Assembly: GCA_944472135.2 (NCBI GenBank)
Contig: OX235270.1
Location: forward strand, 78,811,168 to 78,875,167
Direction of reading: 5' to 3'
DNA length: 64,000 bases
Source: Trichobilharzia regenti
Lineage: Eukaryota; Platyhelminthes; Trematoda; Strigeidida; Schistosomatidae
Both the position numbers and the translations under genes were made by a program. This document shows, piece after piece, positions 1 to 62,795 of the stretch (positions are counted from its first letter, which is position 1; each line of letters starts with the position of its first letter). The notes beneath the pieces are model-generated. The model saw only the letters and a list, made by a program, of their open reading frames with translations. It had not been told where the DNA came from and ran no database searches.

Positions 1-301
1 ACTCATCTTGCAAGTATATTCACTATCACAGAGATCTGTCACAAATTTTAGATTTAATGCCTAACATTAACGTATAGTCTATTGACTAATGTTAGTTGAT
101 AAAAAAGCTACTTAATCTGGTCATCCCATTAAAAGTGAGGAAATAACCAAGAGATTCACAGGTCATTCATTTAACGATTGCAAACAGTACAATCTGCATT
201 CTCAAACAATCTACACAGGAAGGAAGTTATCATCCTCAAGCAGTAGTCACCACACACTTTTGCTACTTTCAGGCAGAAATTTCAGGACAAACAGACACGA
301 A

Positions 302-325
302 CGTCTTCCACATGTGTGGAAGACG
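302..325. repeat. 24-bp hairpin
   Basis: CGTCTTCCACA and TGTGGAAGACG are perfect inverted arms separated by TG. A related direct repeat, GACACGAACGTC, lies at about 295-306 and 388-399. No function is apparent. Confidence 0.6.
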
Positions 326-504
326 AATGGTCAAATTAATGATTACAGATGCACATTATCGGATCAACAAATATCAACAAATTATAGACACGAACGTCCA
401 TGGTCTCCCGCAAGATTAGACAGTGTGCATGTATGAACCCCGGAGACTGGAGGTCAGAACATGCGCGTAAGATGAAGTCATCCGCTGCACTTCGCAACAG
501 TCGG
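326..504. other. Intron sequence, nothing recognised
   Basis: Bases 1-504 belong to the Piezo intron after exon 34. Apart from the hairpin at 302-325 no feature is supported. A slightly GC-richer piece (395-505) may be the start of the RTE copy or a separate repeat. Confidence 0.5.
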
Positions 505-2272
505 ATGCTGTTCTAACCCATCTGAGCCACCAACAGTAAGAAAGGTGTTGGGAAGACGGTCTGTGAGGCAGATGATACGTCAATTACCAGCATGAAAAGA
601 CGCGGAGAACGCTGGGCAGAGCACTTCGAGAAAGAGTTTAGCTGGTCACCAGCTCTAGTGCTCCTTGGTCGGTTAGTAATGACCCACCAATCGAAATAGA
701 GGTCCAGAAGGAACTCCAAGTGTTAAAACGCCATAAGACACGCGGCCCAGACAATTTACCCCCGGCTCTTTTTAAAGATGGTGGCGAGACCCTCACAATG
801 GCTCTAACTGGGTTGTTCAGGAAGATATGAGAGACAGAGAGTGTACCATCAATGTAGAACGAAGCCATTATCGTCCCCATCTTTAAAAAGGGTCGACGTA
901 ATTCGTGTGATAATCATAGGGGTACCAGTCTGCTACCAGTCGCGTCTAAAATATTGGATGCTGTCTTGCTTCGCAAGCTGTGCAAAATGCGTGAGGGATT
1001 GATTCGCGAAGAGCAGACTGGGTTTCATTCATGTTGTGGAGGCATTGATCATGTGTTCACCCTTCGTCAGTTGTTGGAACACCGCCACACGTATTGCAGG
1101 CCAACGATCGTTTTGTTTCTTGATATTAGGGCTGCCTTCGATTCGTTGGACAGAATTGTGCTCTGGAACTGTCTGTTAAAGAGAGATGTACCTGAGAAAT
1201 TTGTTAACATCTTGAAAGTCCTATACAGAAAGACCTCTGGTAGAGTGAGGATATACAACCAACTATCATCACTCTTCTCAACCAACAGTGCGGTTAAACA
1301 GCGTTGCCGGATCTTTCCATTTCTCTTTAACTTTGCCATCGATGACATTCTGGAGTCAACTCTGAAGGACGTGCGTATTGGTGGCAGTGTAGATATGCTT
1401 CCTGGAGAAAGATTTTCCGACTTCGAGTATGCAGACAATATCGTCTTACTGTGCGATGGCATGCGGGCTGTCCAAATTGAACTTAACCAGTTGGTGATAA
1501 GTGTCTGTAAGTATGGCATGTGCTTTGCGCCGTCTAAGTGCAAAGTACTGTTAAAAGATTGGCAGGAGTCTATACCTGCACTCGCTCTTGTACGTGGACC
1601 ACTTGAAGTTGATAATAAGTTTGTGTACCTGGGTAGATGTCTGAGTGCTGACAGAGGGGTGACGGATGAGATTTCCAACCGTATCATGAAGGCTAGGGTG
1701 GCATACACCAAAATAACCCATCCCTGGAGCCGTCACGACGTTAGTCCGGCTGTCATTCATTCGTTGAGTGTCGTCATCTGGAAACACCAGCTTCGGTGAC
1801 TTGGACATGTGCTGCGAATGTCATTCCAGAGATTTCCGTACAGGTGTTTGTTCGCTAGCCCAGGGACGGGATGGAAAAGGCGGAGAGGTGGTCAGTTCAT
1901 GACGTGGCGTCGCGGGGTGAAGGATATTTATGTTAAGTTAGCGTCGGTGCGTCACAACTCCCTGGTTGGAGTTCGAGAGATAGCTCGAATCAGTGGCTCT
2001 AAACGTTATCGGGAATGGCCAAAAATCTCAATCGATGGCGAACGTGATGCAACTCCCATCCTTTTTTCCTTTTCCGACGACAATTGACGAATGCTGTTTG
2101 AACTTGTTAAGTATAACTGTTTTCCTTCCAAATGAAGTACTTTGTCCGTTCTCCACCTATATTTTTACTTTTGATCTATGTTGTTTTATTATTATTGTGC
2201 CGCGCATCTTTTTGGTGTCATATTGTACCAAGTTTCTTTGTGTTTAAATGAATAAACACAATAATAATAATC
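505..2272 (+). mobile_element. Decayed RTE-type LINE, 5' truncated
   Basis: A non-LTR retrotransposon fragment inside the Piezo intron, antisense to the gene. From about 540 it codes, with frame breaks, the spacer before the reverse transcriptase (RWAEHFE, then KRHKTRGPDNLPPALFKDGG near 725-780), the reverse transcriptase, and the C-terminal LGHVLRM and NQWL/TLSGMAKNL segments. It ends in an AATAAA-rich tail and a short AAT microsatellite (2257-2270), typical of RTE 3' ends. Stops and frameshifts interrupt it, so it is not active. The exact 5' boundary is uncertain. Confidence 0.82.
954..1799 (+). pseudogene. RTE reverse transcriptase remnant
   Basis: This is the longest open part of the LINE above (281 codons). 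It has the palm motifs EEQTGF, VLFLDIRAAFDSLDR and FEYADNIVLLCDG, plus SKCKVLL and FVYLGRCLS. The catalytic YADD box reads YADN, so the second metal-binding aspartate is replaced. The usual GVRQGCPLSPFLFNF segment is altered to AVKQRCRIFPFLFNF. A deletion follows the final DVSPAV, and the frame resumes as LGHVLRM after a stop at 1797-1799. It is clearly a dead copy. Confidence 0.85.
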
Positions 2273-2389
2273 TCTATGATTATGTTATTAGATGATTTCC
2301 CACTCCACTAACACAATAATCAAATTGAAAAGCCTATAATCACAATGATGCCTAACAATTTTTACCGTTAGTAATCACAATAAACTTAC

Positions 2390-55159
<52,770 letters not shown>

Positions 55160-55734
55160 AACACATTTACTGTTTCGAATTGGCTACGAATCTGAAGTAC
55201 ACTGAATAATTAGAAAGAAGATTTATGCTGTAACCAAACTCAAAAAGTCAACAGACGATGGGCGAAATTGTCTACAAACAGTTAGCATGGTGAAGACTTG
55301 ACTTGAGGTCACTTGACTTTCTTCTGATTGGATACGACTGTTTGAAAATATTCAGGCGGGTTATGTTTGCTTAACAAGTACTTCACATAAACAACCACAC
55401 AAAAGAAGATGAAAGACTACTGATTTCATATTTTCCTCTGTAACCAGATAAAACGTAACCAATACTTTATTCCCCACGTCCATTTTTCTCGGTACTAAAT
55501 GACTGAAATTATCATTATTTGTTTTGGCATCTGTGTTCTGATTATGTTCACTTGCATCTATTTCTTTAAATTACTCTTTAAAACGCCGTACATAGTAAAG
55601 AACATGAACAAACCTCGCAGTATTCTATGTCTTGTTCAGGGAGCTGGGTGGTAGATAAACTGAATTCATATCCTGCAAAAATGCTTCGAATATGTGTAAA
55701 CTAATTAAGGAAATCACTGGTGGTAAGCAGATAA
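55160..55734. other. Upstream flank of Piezo
   Basis: This 575-bp stretch should hold the 5' UTR and perhaps the promoter. I see no convincing TATA box, spliced-leader acceptor or CpG-rich core. Beyond it the LINE fragment begins. Confidence 0.4.
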
Positions 55735-56325
55735 AAAATATAATAATAATAATAACAGCTTTGTTCCAAACGGTATTTGTGGTACAGGTATGGAATTTTC
55801 AGCGTGCATTACAGTATATTGCATCTAATTACCTCATAAATTATATAAGATTTTTGAAAATCAAAGATAAATAAATAAAAATAAAATGAATAAGTTATAA
55901 ATAAATATATAAAAATTAAAAATTAAGAAAAAACAGCGTAGAGTATTTCATTTCAAACAATGCACCACAGGATTTGAAATATAAAGTTGATGTGTCGTAG
56001 AAGATGAGAACAGCAGTGTAGTAGTAACGAGGAAAGGAAAACAAAAACTAATGAGAATATTTGTTAGAGTGCTGCATTAAGTTTATCGTGTCATACCTAA
56101 CGGATTTCTCATCACATAAGAGCTGTGCCAGATTTGGTATTGTGGAGTTTTTGTATTTGGTAGTCCTAGCATATAGCCTCCTATAGCTGCTTCTAGTTCT
56201 TCCAGATGAAATGCAAGAAGATAGATGCGTATAGAGAGGATGCTCGGGGTCCGACAATATTGTATTCGCTAGTTTCTTACATGACATAATATGTCTATCT
56301 ACAATAGTGTTCACCATTTGGTTCT
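55735..56325 (-). mobile_element. LINE 3' fragment, minus strand, head-to-head with the next element
   Basis: It codes, from 56317 to 56048, the C-terminal LINE segment with VNTIVDRHIMSCKKLAN, HPLYTHLSSCISSGRTRSSY and NLAQLLCDEKSVR. The 3' UTR ends GCTGAAAATTCCATACCTGT...GGAACAAAGCTGTTATT with an ATT-type microsatellite (55738-55757). It is the same family as 56335-58376 but diverged by roughly a quarter in protein, so they are separate subfamilies or old insertions. Confidence 0.85.
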
Positions 56326-56334
56326 ATATTCTTT

Positions 56335-58376
56335 TGATGTATGCACTCTCAATAAATCTTTTATTTACTCTCCCCAAATGCCATGCTTCCCAGCATCACT
56401 TGTGTTAATAATAGCCCCTTTCCAGGTTTCAAAACAAAATGATGTTCAAAAGTTCCTCAAGTCTCTAAACACTTCCCAGAGCTTAGGTCCAGATTGTGAA
56501 CCTAGTATTACTTTTTAATTATTCTGATATTCCTTGTCACCCTCTCACTGATCTATTTAGCAAATCTTTTTCCGATAATATTGTGCCTGCCATTTGGAAG
56601 GACATTAAAGTTGTACCCATACCTAAATCATCTACTGGAGTATGTGTCAAATTTAGACCCATTGCTATTACCTCTCCTTTTTTGAAAACTATGGAGAAAT
56701 TAATTTTACTCAGTCTTGTACCTTCGCTTAAATCCTTTAATGACCCTAAACAATTTGCCTATAAGTACAGCAGAACCACTTTAGATGCAGCTGCCGTCTT
56801 ATATCATAACATTGCTTCCAGTCTAGACAAGGGGGTTAAATTTGTTCGTTGTGCCTTCCTAGACTATACATCTGCTTTTGACTCGGTCCCTAGGGACATA
56901 TTATTAAATAAACTTGCTGCTAGTCAAACAGAATGTTGGGCTGTTAACTGGTTACATTCATATTCCTCAGAAAGAGAGCAGTGAACCGTATATAAAGGGA
57001 AGTCTTCCACTTCATCGCCTACCGAAGCCGGTGTCCCTCAAGGCGCTGTCATTTCTCCTTTTCTTTTTTCTTTCTTCTTGTGTGACTTGCCTCACTCTGA
57101 TGAAATAAACTTTGTGAAGTACGCTGATGATTTAACAGTTTCAATGGTTGTTGACTCCCAGCTAGATTGTACTAAAATAAATGGCTTTCTATCGGGAGTC
57201 AGTAAATGGTCTGAGTCTAACGGTCTTAAACTGAATCCTTCTAAGTGTAAAACTGTTAATTTCAGCTTAAGATGTAAACGACAGTCAAAAGAAGTCATCG
57301 ATTCTCATGACAGTTGTAAAATTGACGACAATGATATAGGAATCAAATCAGAAATTAAGTATCTTGGACTCATTCTCTCTTCTGATCTCTCATGGACTTC
57401 CCATGTCTTAGCAATCCCCAGTAAAATATTCCTCCTGACATTTTACATTAAGAAATTAAGACACTCGGGTATAACCCAACCCTTCCTCTTACAGTTTATA
57501 AACTCTTGCATCCTACCTATTCTTCTTTATTGCTCACCCCTATTCTTTCCTGGTTTGCTTAAAAAAGACTATGTTACAATTCGTAGAATACTGAAGACTG
57601 TCAGTCAGTAGGGTGAGTGGTGTCCCAGTGGATCGCATAGTTAACGTCATTGTCGATAGGCTCTTGACTGCGTGCAATAAATTTGCTAGAGGGATTTTGT
57701 CTGACTTGGAGCATCCGCTTTACCCTCAGCTTTCGCCTTGCATCTCCTCAGGTAGGACGAGAAGTAACTTCAGAAAACTGTATGATCACACGTCTAAGTA
57801 TAACAATTCTATGATACCATACTTGGCACGTATCTTATGTGATGAAAATAGTGTCAGACAAGAATTAACTAACCTTTTTTCATCTAGTAAATAAACGATT
57901 TCCTCCATCCATCCTTATATACCTTCAAGTTTTACTTTTACTATTTCTATTACATTTATGGTCCTGTTACTTCTCTGTTTTACTCACATAATTGCAAACA
58001 CCAAATTATCTCCATGACGGCTGTAATCTTTGTTTTTCCCTTCACCATATCATGTAAAGAGAACGTTATATTCAATATTTTTAAACATGTAAGGATTTCT
58101 ATACCACATTGCCAATACTGTGTGACACAAGCCAACGGCAATTTTCACTTGTATTCTTATTATTATGACCCTAGCTGTTATCATTATTATTGTTATTTCC
58201 ATTTTACATGCTGCATGATTTTGATACTACCCCTATTGTAAATGTGGAAAATTTTCTGTGTGATTAATTTTTATTTATAATTTGAGGAAATTAGATGCAA
58301 TTTGTGATTAATGCTGAAAATTCCATTCTGTATCACAAGTACTGCTTTTGGAATGAAGTTTATTATTATTATTAAA
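56335..58376 (+). mobile_element. LINE, 5' truncated, reverse transcriptase with frame breaks
   Basis: A non-LTR element covering the RT and C-terminus in several frames: SLGPD; NYSDIPCHPLTDLFSKSF and PAIWKDIKVVPIPK; FRPIAITSPFLKTMEKL; CAFLDYTSAFDSVPR; GVPQGAVISPFLFSFFLCD (about 57030-57085); KYADDLTVSM (about 57117); LKLNPSKCKTVNF; KYLGLILSSDLSW; then, after a stop at 57609-57611, VNVIVDRLLTACNKF...NSVRQEL. At least three frame breaks (about 56500, 56980, 57610). The 3' UTR ends with an ATT microsatellite (58365-58376). The clade is not certain (jockey/CR1-like by its motifs). Confidence 0.85.
56496..57894 (+). pseudogene. Broken LINE reverse transcriptase ORF
   Basis: Three overlapping open stretches (56496-56984, 57078-57611, 57613-57894) together cover the RT fingers, palm and thumb plus the C-terminal segment. 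The YADD active site is intact, but frame changes near 56980 and a stop at 57609 prevent one product. Confidence 0.82.
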
Positions 58377-59899
58377 AAGCACAACGACACCTTTTGTTCA
58401 TTTCACACCCTTTATTAAGTATTAATTCTCGAAGACAGTTAAACCCACCAGATGCCGCATTAAGCATTTGACGGGGCAGATGGGCGTTAGGACTTTGAAA
58501 TTCTAAATATATCTGTAAAAATTAGACACCTCGGGGGTATGCTTTTTAATATTTATTTATTTATTGGATATATTGCACAGTGAAATGGAAACAGTGATGA
58601 TTAACATAAGGAAATATTTGTGTTTCATGATGTTACGCCGAAAAATAGTAGTTGCTGAAATTAAAGTTCCCCCTCTGAAGTACTGGATGTGGCTCAAAAG
58701 AGACACACAACCTCTTTTCAAAAAATATTTTGCTGAACAGTACACTGGATGTTAGTTTGAGTCTTCGGAAAAATTCTTAGTCTTCCACATGCATGATCAT
58801 TTAGCTTAACACGAAATTTTCCGACTTAACAAATCACCCGGTATCAAATTTTTGGAGGTCCTTATTCTAAAATATGGAGTGAAAGGGGTGTTATCTTCAT
58901 GTCGCTAAGTTTTTCCTGTTTTGTGTTTCTGGCATCCGTTCTGTTTTGCTTCAGTTCAGGTAAGTCAATTGGTCAGAGATATTTCATTTTTGCTTTTTCA
59001 GAATTCCCGAAGGTTTCGCATAATTTTTCATTGTTTTTATGATTAATTTGTAGTGCTTTTAGTATTGTGAGTTACTTTGGATTGCGAGACTACTATTTTT
59101 CGAGGAATAATGGGCCGTAGGGTGCTAGCTTCAGCCACCCATTTGCACCGCCCTAACACCTCTGGACAAAAGGAAATGCAGTAGGCTAATATGTCGCATT
59201 CAGAACGTCGCCAAAACGGAGGACTAATTAAATAAGCTGGCATAAGAAGCTGTTATGGCGATAGTAAATCCCCCGAAATTATTAGTCAGCAGCATCCCTC
59301 ATCTGAAAATAGACTCTGCGTACTACCAATGAAGGTGTTAGGTCAATCATCTACACTACTTGGGACGCCCAGTGTTACTTTAGGATGTGTCTAGAACCCT
59401 AATACGGTAGGCGATCATCACCCTGTGTTTCTGATCCCGAAATATATCCTGTATTTTAGACAATCAGCTTGGTGTTTTGGTTTTTTCTGGTCTCAGTATT
59501 TCAAGTGCTTTAGGGCTTACAGAAAAATTGTGTGGGCGGGTGCAGCGTATCCTGCGTAGTCATCGTTACCTCGCCCCTGACCTATCCTTGGAAGGGTCTA
59601 TCCAACTTCACGAGAGTGCAGGTGCACCGGACGCGAAAGTAAAAATCACTGATGAGAGAGTGAGTTCCAGCTAATCTGTTACTATGACCGAAAGGGAACC
59701 CCAAGAGAGCATGCAATGCTGGTAAATGTAAGACCGGCCGGCGAGGTTATAGTGATGTGTAGATCGTTGACTGAACAAGTGGCAACAGTGGAAGAATCTA
59801 ACTCCACATGAATATTCACAAGAGTCAGAAGTTGATCAATCCCCAGAAAGAGAATATAGCAGGACCAGTCCTATTTTTACCGATATAAGATGGGATACT
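58377..59899. other. Region between two LINEs, no recognised gene
   Basis: 1.5 kb. The left half is AT-rich. The right half (about 59040-59720) is GC-richer, with short frames on both strands (59043-59243 minus, 59477-59674 plus) that show no known domain. It could hold an exon or promoter of a further gene, or an unclassified repeat; nothing can be supported. Confidence 0.4.
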
Positions 59900-59954
59900 G
59901 TTTACAGTTTACACAGTTTACAATTTATTTAGGATAGTAGGCTATATGCCTGTG

Positions 59955-62795
59955 TTAATCCTTTCGATTTATTGCATACAGGAGGTCCAATCTCGCCTTG
60001 AATGAATCAACGGATGGCGCTGATACGACGTGTTCCGGTAGGGAGTTCCAATGGTTCACAATTCGATGCGAAAAACGGATTTCCAGACGCAGACGATTCG
60101 ACCGTGGTTTTTGAACCTTGAGGTGATGTCCTCGCAATTGGTTGGTGCTAGAAGGAAGAAATAATTTAGATAAATTAGCTCCAAAATCATTTCTTAGGAT
60201 ACGGTATGCTAGTATTAGGTCACCCCTAAGTCGTCTGTATGACAGTGGAAATAAACCCAGTCGACTTAACCTCTCCTCATATGACAGGGTTGAGAAACCC
60301 TTTATTAGCTTAGTTCCTACTCTTTGCACCCTTTCTAATAAGTCTATTTCGTATTTGAAACACGGGCTCGCTGCCTGGATCCCATATTCCAAATGAGGTC
60401 TGATATAAGTCGGATATAATATACGAAATATATCAGCGTCAAAGTTCGCAAAAGCCTTGCGTATGGCCCATAACATTCGAAAACCCTTAGTGGCTGCAGT
60501 TCTACAGTTTGTTGCTGTTTTCAAGTCATGCTGCACAACCACTCCCAAGTCCTTGTACTCAGTGACCACTGGGAGAGTAATGCCATTCATTGAGTAATTG
60601 TGCACGTGACTATGGGATACATGCATAACTACACTCTTGCTTAAGTTAATCTCCAAGGCCCAGTGCTTACACCAATCACTTAACAAGTTTAAATCTTCCT
60701 GCAAAGCAAGTTGATCACTGTCATCGTGCAAAGCCCTCCATATCTTGATGTCATCAGCAAACAGTAAGCAGGATGACTTAACTACCGATGGAATCTCATT
60801 AACATAAATCAGGAAAAGAAGTGGGCCTAGAATTGTACCCTGAGGAACGCCACTCTTAACCGATTCCCATGTTGATAAAACCCCGTTAACTCGTACTCTT
60901 TGTCTTCTGTCCTTTAGAAAGTCTTGAATCCAGTCGGTAACCACTTTATTGATTCCCAGACTACCTAACTTTACTAGAAGACCTGAATGAGAAACCCTGT
61001 CAAACGCCTTGCTAAGGTCTATGAATATGGCATCCACCGGTATATTAGCATCAGCTGAGCTTGCCCAACTTTCTCTGGCCAAAAGAAGGTTGGTCAAGCA
61101 AGAATGACCTGCTCTAAAACCGTGCTGTTCCACAGCGAAAAGTTTGTTCCCTTCAATGAACTGAATGATAGCATCACGAATTATTCTTTCTAGTAGTTTA
61201 ACAACAATACTGGTCAAACTAACAGGACGATAGTTCTGAACTAAGTTTCTAGATCCGGTTTTGAAGACCGGACTAATGATGGCATCTTTCCAGTCTCTTG
61301 GACATTTAGACTGGTCCAGAGACATATTGAAGATTACCGACAATGGCTCGGCTATGCTTTCAGCCAATGCTGTTAATATACGTGGGTGGAGTTCATCAGG
61401 GCCACTGGACTTACCAGGATTGAGCCTTAGAAGCCACTTTAGGACAGTATCCTTTCCAATGTATAAGGGTGCCATTTTCAAGTTACCTTTTGGAAAATTT
61501 ACAAAGCTGGTATCAATATTATCAGAGAATACTTGACTAAAGTGCTTGGACAAAGCCTCAGCCTTAGTCAAGTTATCCTCAGCCATGTTTGTCTGGTCAT
61601 CTTCAAGCATAAGAGGTGGGATAGCATCACTCTTACGTGTTCTTCTCTTGATATATGAGAAGAGTCTTTTTGGGCAGCCTGGTGAACTTTTAACTAACTG
61701 GGTTTCGTAAGCTATCCTTGACTGGTGGATCAAAGTTTTACACTGGTTTCTGGTTTCACAGTATTTCAGCCGGAACTGCTGTAGCCCAGTAGAAACAAAG
61801 AGATTCCAGAACCTTTTTCTCCGTCTCAGGAGTGTTATAGCTTGTCTATTTATCCATGGTGGCCGATTTGTTGGCCTTTTAGGAACCCTCCAGGGGATGA
61901 GATCAGTGGTAACCCTCTCAAGTGTATTCTTAAATCTATCCCATTCATCTTCAATGGATGAGACAATGTTGACTGACCAGTCGGCAGTTGAAGCACGCTC
62001 CTTTATAGCCACTATGTCAGCATGCCAAACACTAGGCCGGGATTTGGGTTGAAAACTGACTAAATTGCCAGCCCTTAAGTTAAAATCTAACACCCCATGA
62101 TCACTGTTTGCTAGAGGTGGATGAATAACTAGACCATCCACGTCGTCGTTGTCATGAGTAAGCACTAAGTCCAGCAAGGAAGATCCTTGGGTAGAACCGA
62201 ATCTTGTACTACCTAAGACATGTTGTGTCAGGGCATTTTCCATGGTTGTCAAGAGTAACCGGCTGTCAAACTTATCAGCGGATCCTGGAGATGTGACAGC
62301 TACCCAGTCTATATGAGGTGCATTAAAATCACCTAGAATAAGACAGCTACTGTGTTTACTCCATTGTTTGAGGTGATCTAAAATGAAGTCATCACACTGA
62401 CAATAGGGACTTCTATACAGAACTCCAATGAGTAGAGTGCCGGTTGCAAAGCTTACTTCACAGCTAATTACCTCACCTGTCCCACTGTCATGAGCTTCAG
62501 ATTTCACGGAACGAACATGTAGGGAGTTGTTGATGTACAGAGCAACCCCGCCACCTCTACGACCCTTAACTCTGTCGCTGCGCAAGCAACTAAATCCGCA
62601 TAGCTCAGGTGTGTCATCTAATCCCGAAACCAGCCATGTTTCAGTAATGGCCACAATACCTGGGCTAAGGTCTTCTACTAATACACCTAGCTCGTGAAAT
62701 TTGTTCCCGATACTACGTATATTAGTGTACACTACCTTCAGGCTTCCTATGCGGTCTGGCTTATCCACACAGGTCTTGGAAGCATACGTTTCCAA
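59955..62795 (-). CDS. LINE ORF2: endonuclease-reverse transcriptase, 946 aa
   Basis: An apurinic-type endonuclease occupies about residues 20-240: YTNIRSIGNK, TETW (51-54), RRGGGVALYI, YRSPY, LGDFNAPHIDW (154-164), SSLLDLVLTHD and SDHG (231-234). The reverse transcriptase spans about 505-770: VFKTGSRNLVQNYRPVSLTS, EQHGFRAGHSC, FIDLSKAFDRVSH, SGVPQGTILGPLLFLIYVNE and FADDIKIW (679-686), with both catalytic aspartates. The C-terminal part contains RPHLEYGIQAASP and RLGLFPLSYRRLRGDLI, typical of CR1-like LINEs. It nicks target DNA and copies element RNA at the nick. No inactivating change is visible. Confidence 0.93.
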   Translation of the reverse strand: METYASKTCVDKPDRIGSLKVVYTNIRSIGNKFHELGVLVEDLSPGIVAITETWLVSGLDDTPELCGFSCLRSDRVKGRRGGGVALYINNSLHVRSVKSEAHDSGTGEVISCEVSFATGTLLIGVLYRSPYCQCDDFILDHLKQWSKHSSCLILGDFNAPHIDWVAVTSPGSADKFDSRLLLTTMENALTQHVLGSTRFGSTQGSSLLDLVLTHDNDDVDGLVIHPPLANSDHGVLDFNLRAGNLVSFQPKSRPSVWHADIVAIKERASTADWSVNIVSSIEDEWDRFKNTLERVTTDLIPWRVPKRPTNRPPWINRQAITLLRRRKRFWNLFVSTGLQQFRLKYCETRNQCKTLIHQSRIAYETQLVKSSPGCPKRLFSYIKRRTRKSDAIPPLMLEDDQTNMAEDNLTKAEALSKHFSQVFSDNIDTSFVNFPKGNLKMAPLYIGKDTVLKWLLRLNPGKSSGPDELHPRILTALAESIAEPLSVIFNMSLDQSKCPRDWKDAIISPVFKTGSRNLVQNYRPVSLTSIVVKLLERIIRDAIIQFIEGNKLFAVEQHGFRAGHSCLTNLLLARESWASSADANIPVDAIFIDLSKAFDRVSHSGLLVKLGSLGINKVVTDWIQDFLKDRRQRVRVNGVLSTWESVKSGVPQGTILGPLLFLIYVNEIPSVVKSSCLLFADDIKIWRALHDDSDQLALQEDLNLLSDWCKHWALEINLSKSVVMHVSHSHVHNYSMNGITLPVVTEYKDLGVVVQHDLKTATNCRTAATKGFRMLWAIRKAFANFDADIFRILYPTYIRPHLEYGIQAASPCFKYEIDLLERVQRVGTKLIKGFSTLSYEERLSRLGLFPLSYRRLRGDLILAYRILRNDFGANLSKLFLPSSTNQLRGHHLKVQKPRSNRLRLEIRFSHRIVNHWNSLPEHVVSAPSVDSFKARLDLLYAINRKD

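Noticed and set aside
1..60. Possible next Piezo exon at the left edge
   Set aside because: An acceptor-like GACAG is present on the minus strand, but all frames meet stops within a few codons and no Piezo motif appears.
1067..1711. 214-residue minus-strand open frame
   Set aside because: Antisense shadow of the RTE reverse transcriptase; RT codon pattern and motifs are on the plus strand.
56326..56334. Twin-priming inversion of one LINE
   Set aside because: Both sides have their own 3' UTR and microsatellite tail, and their proteins differ too much.
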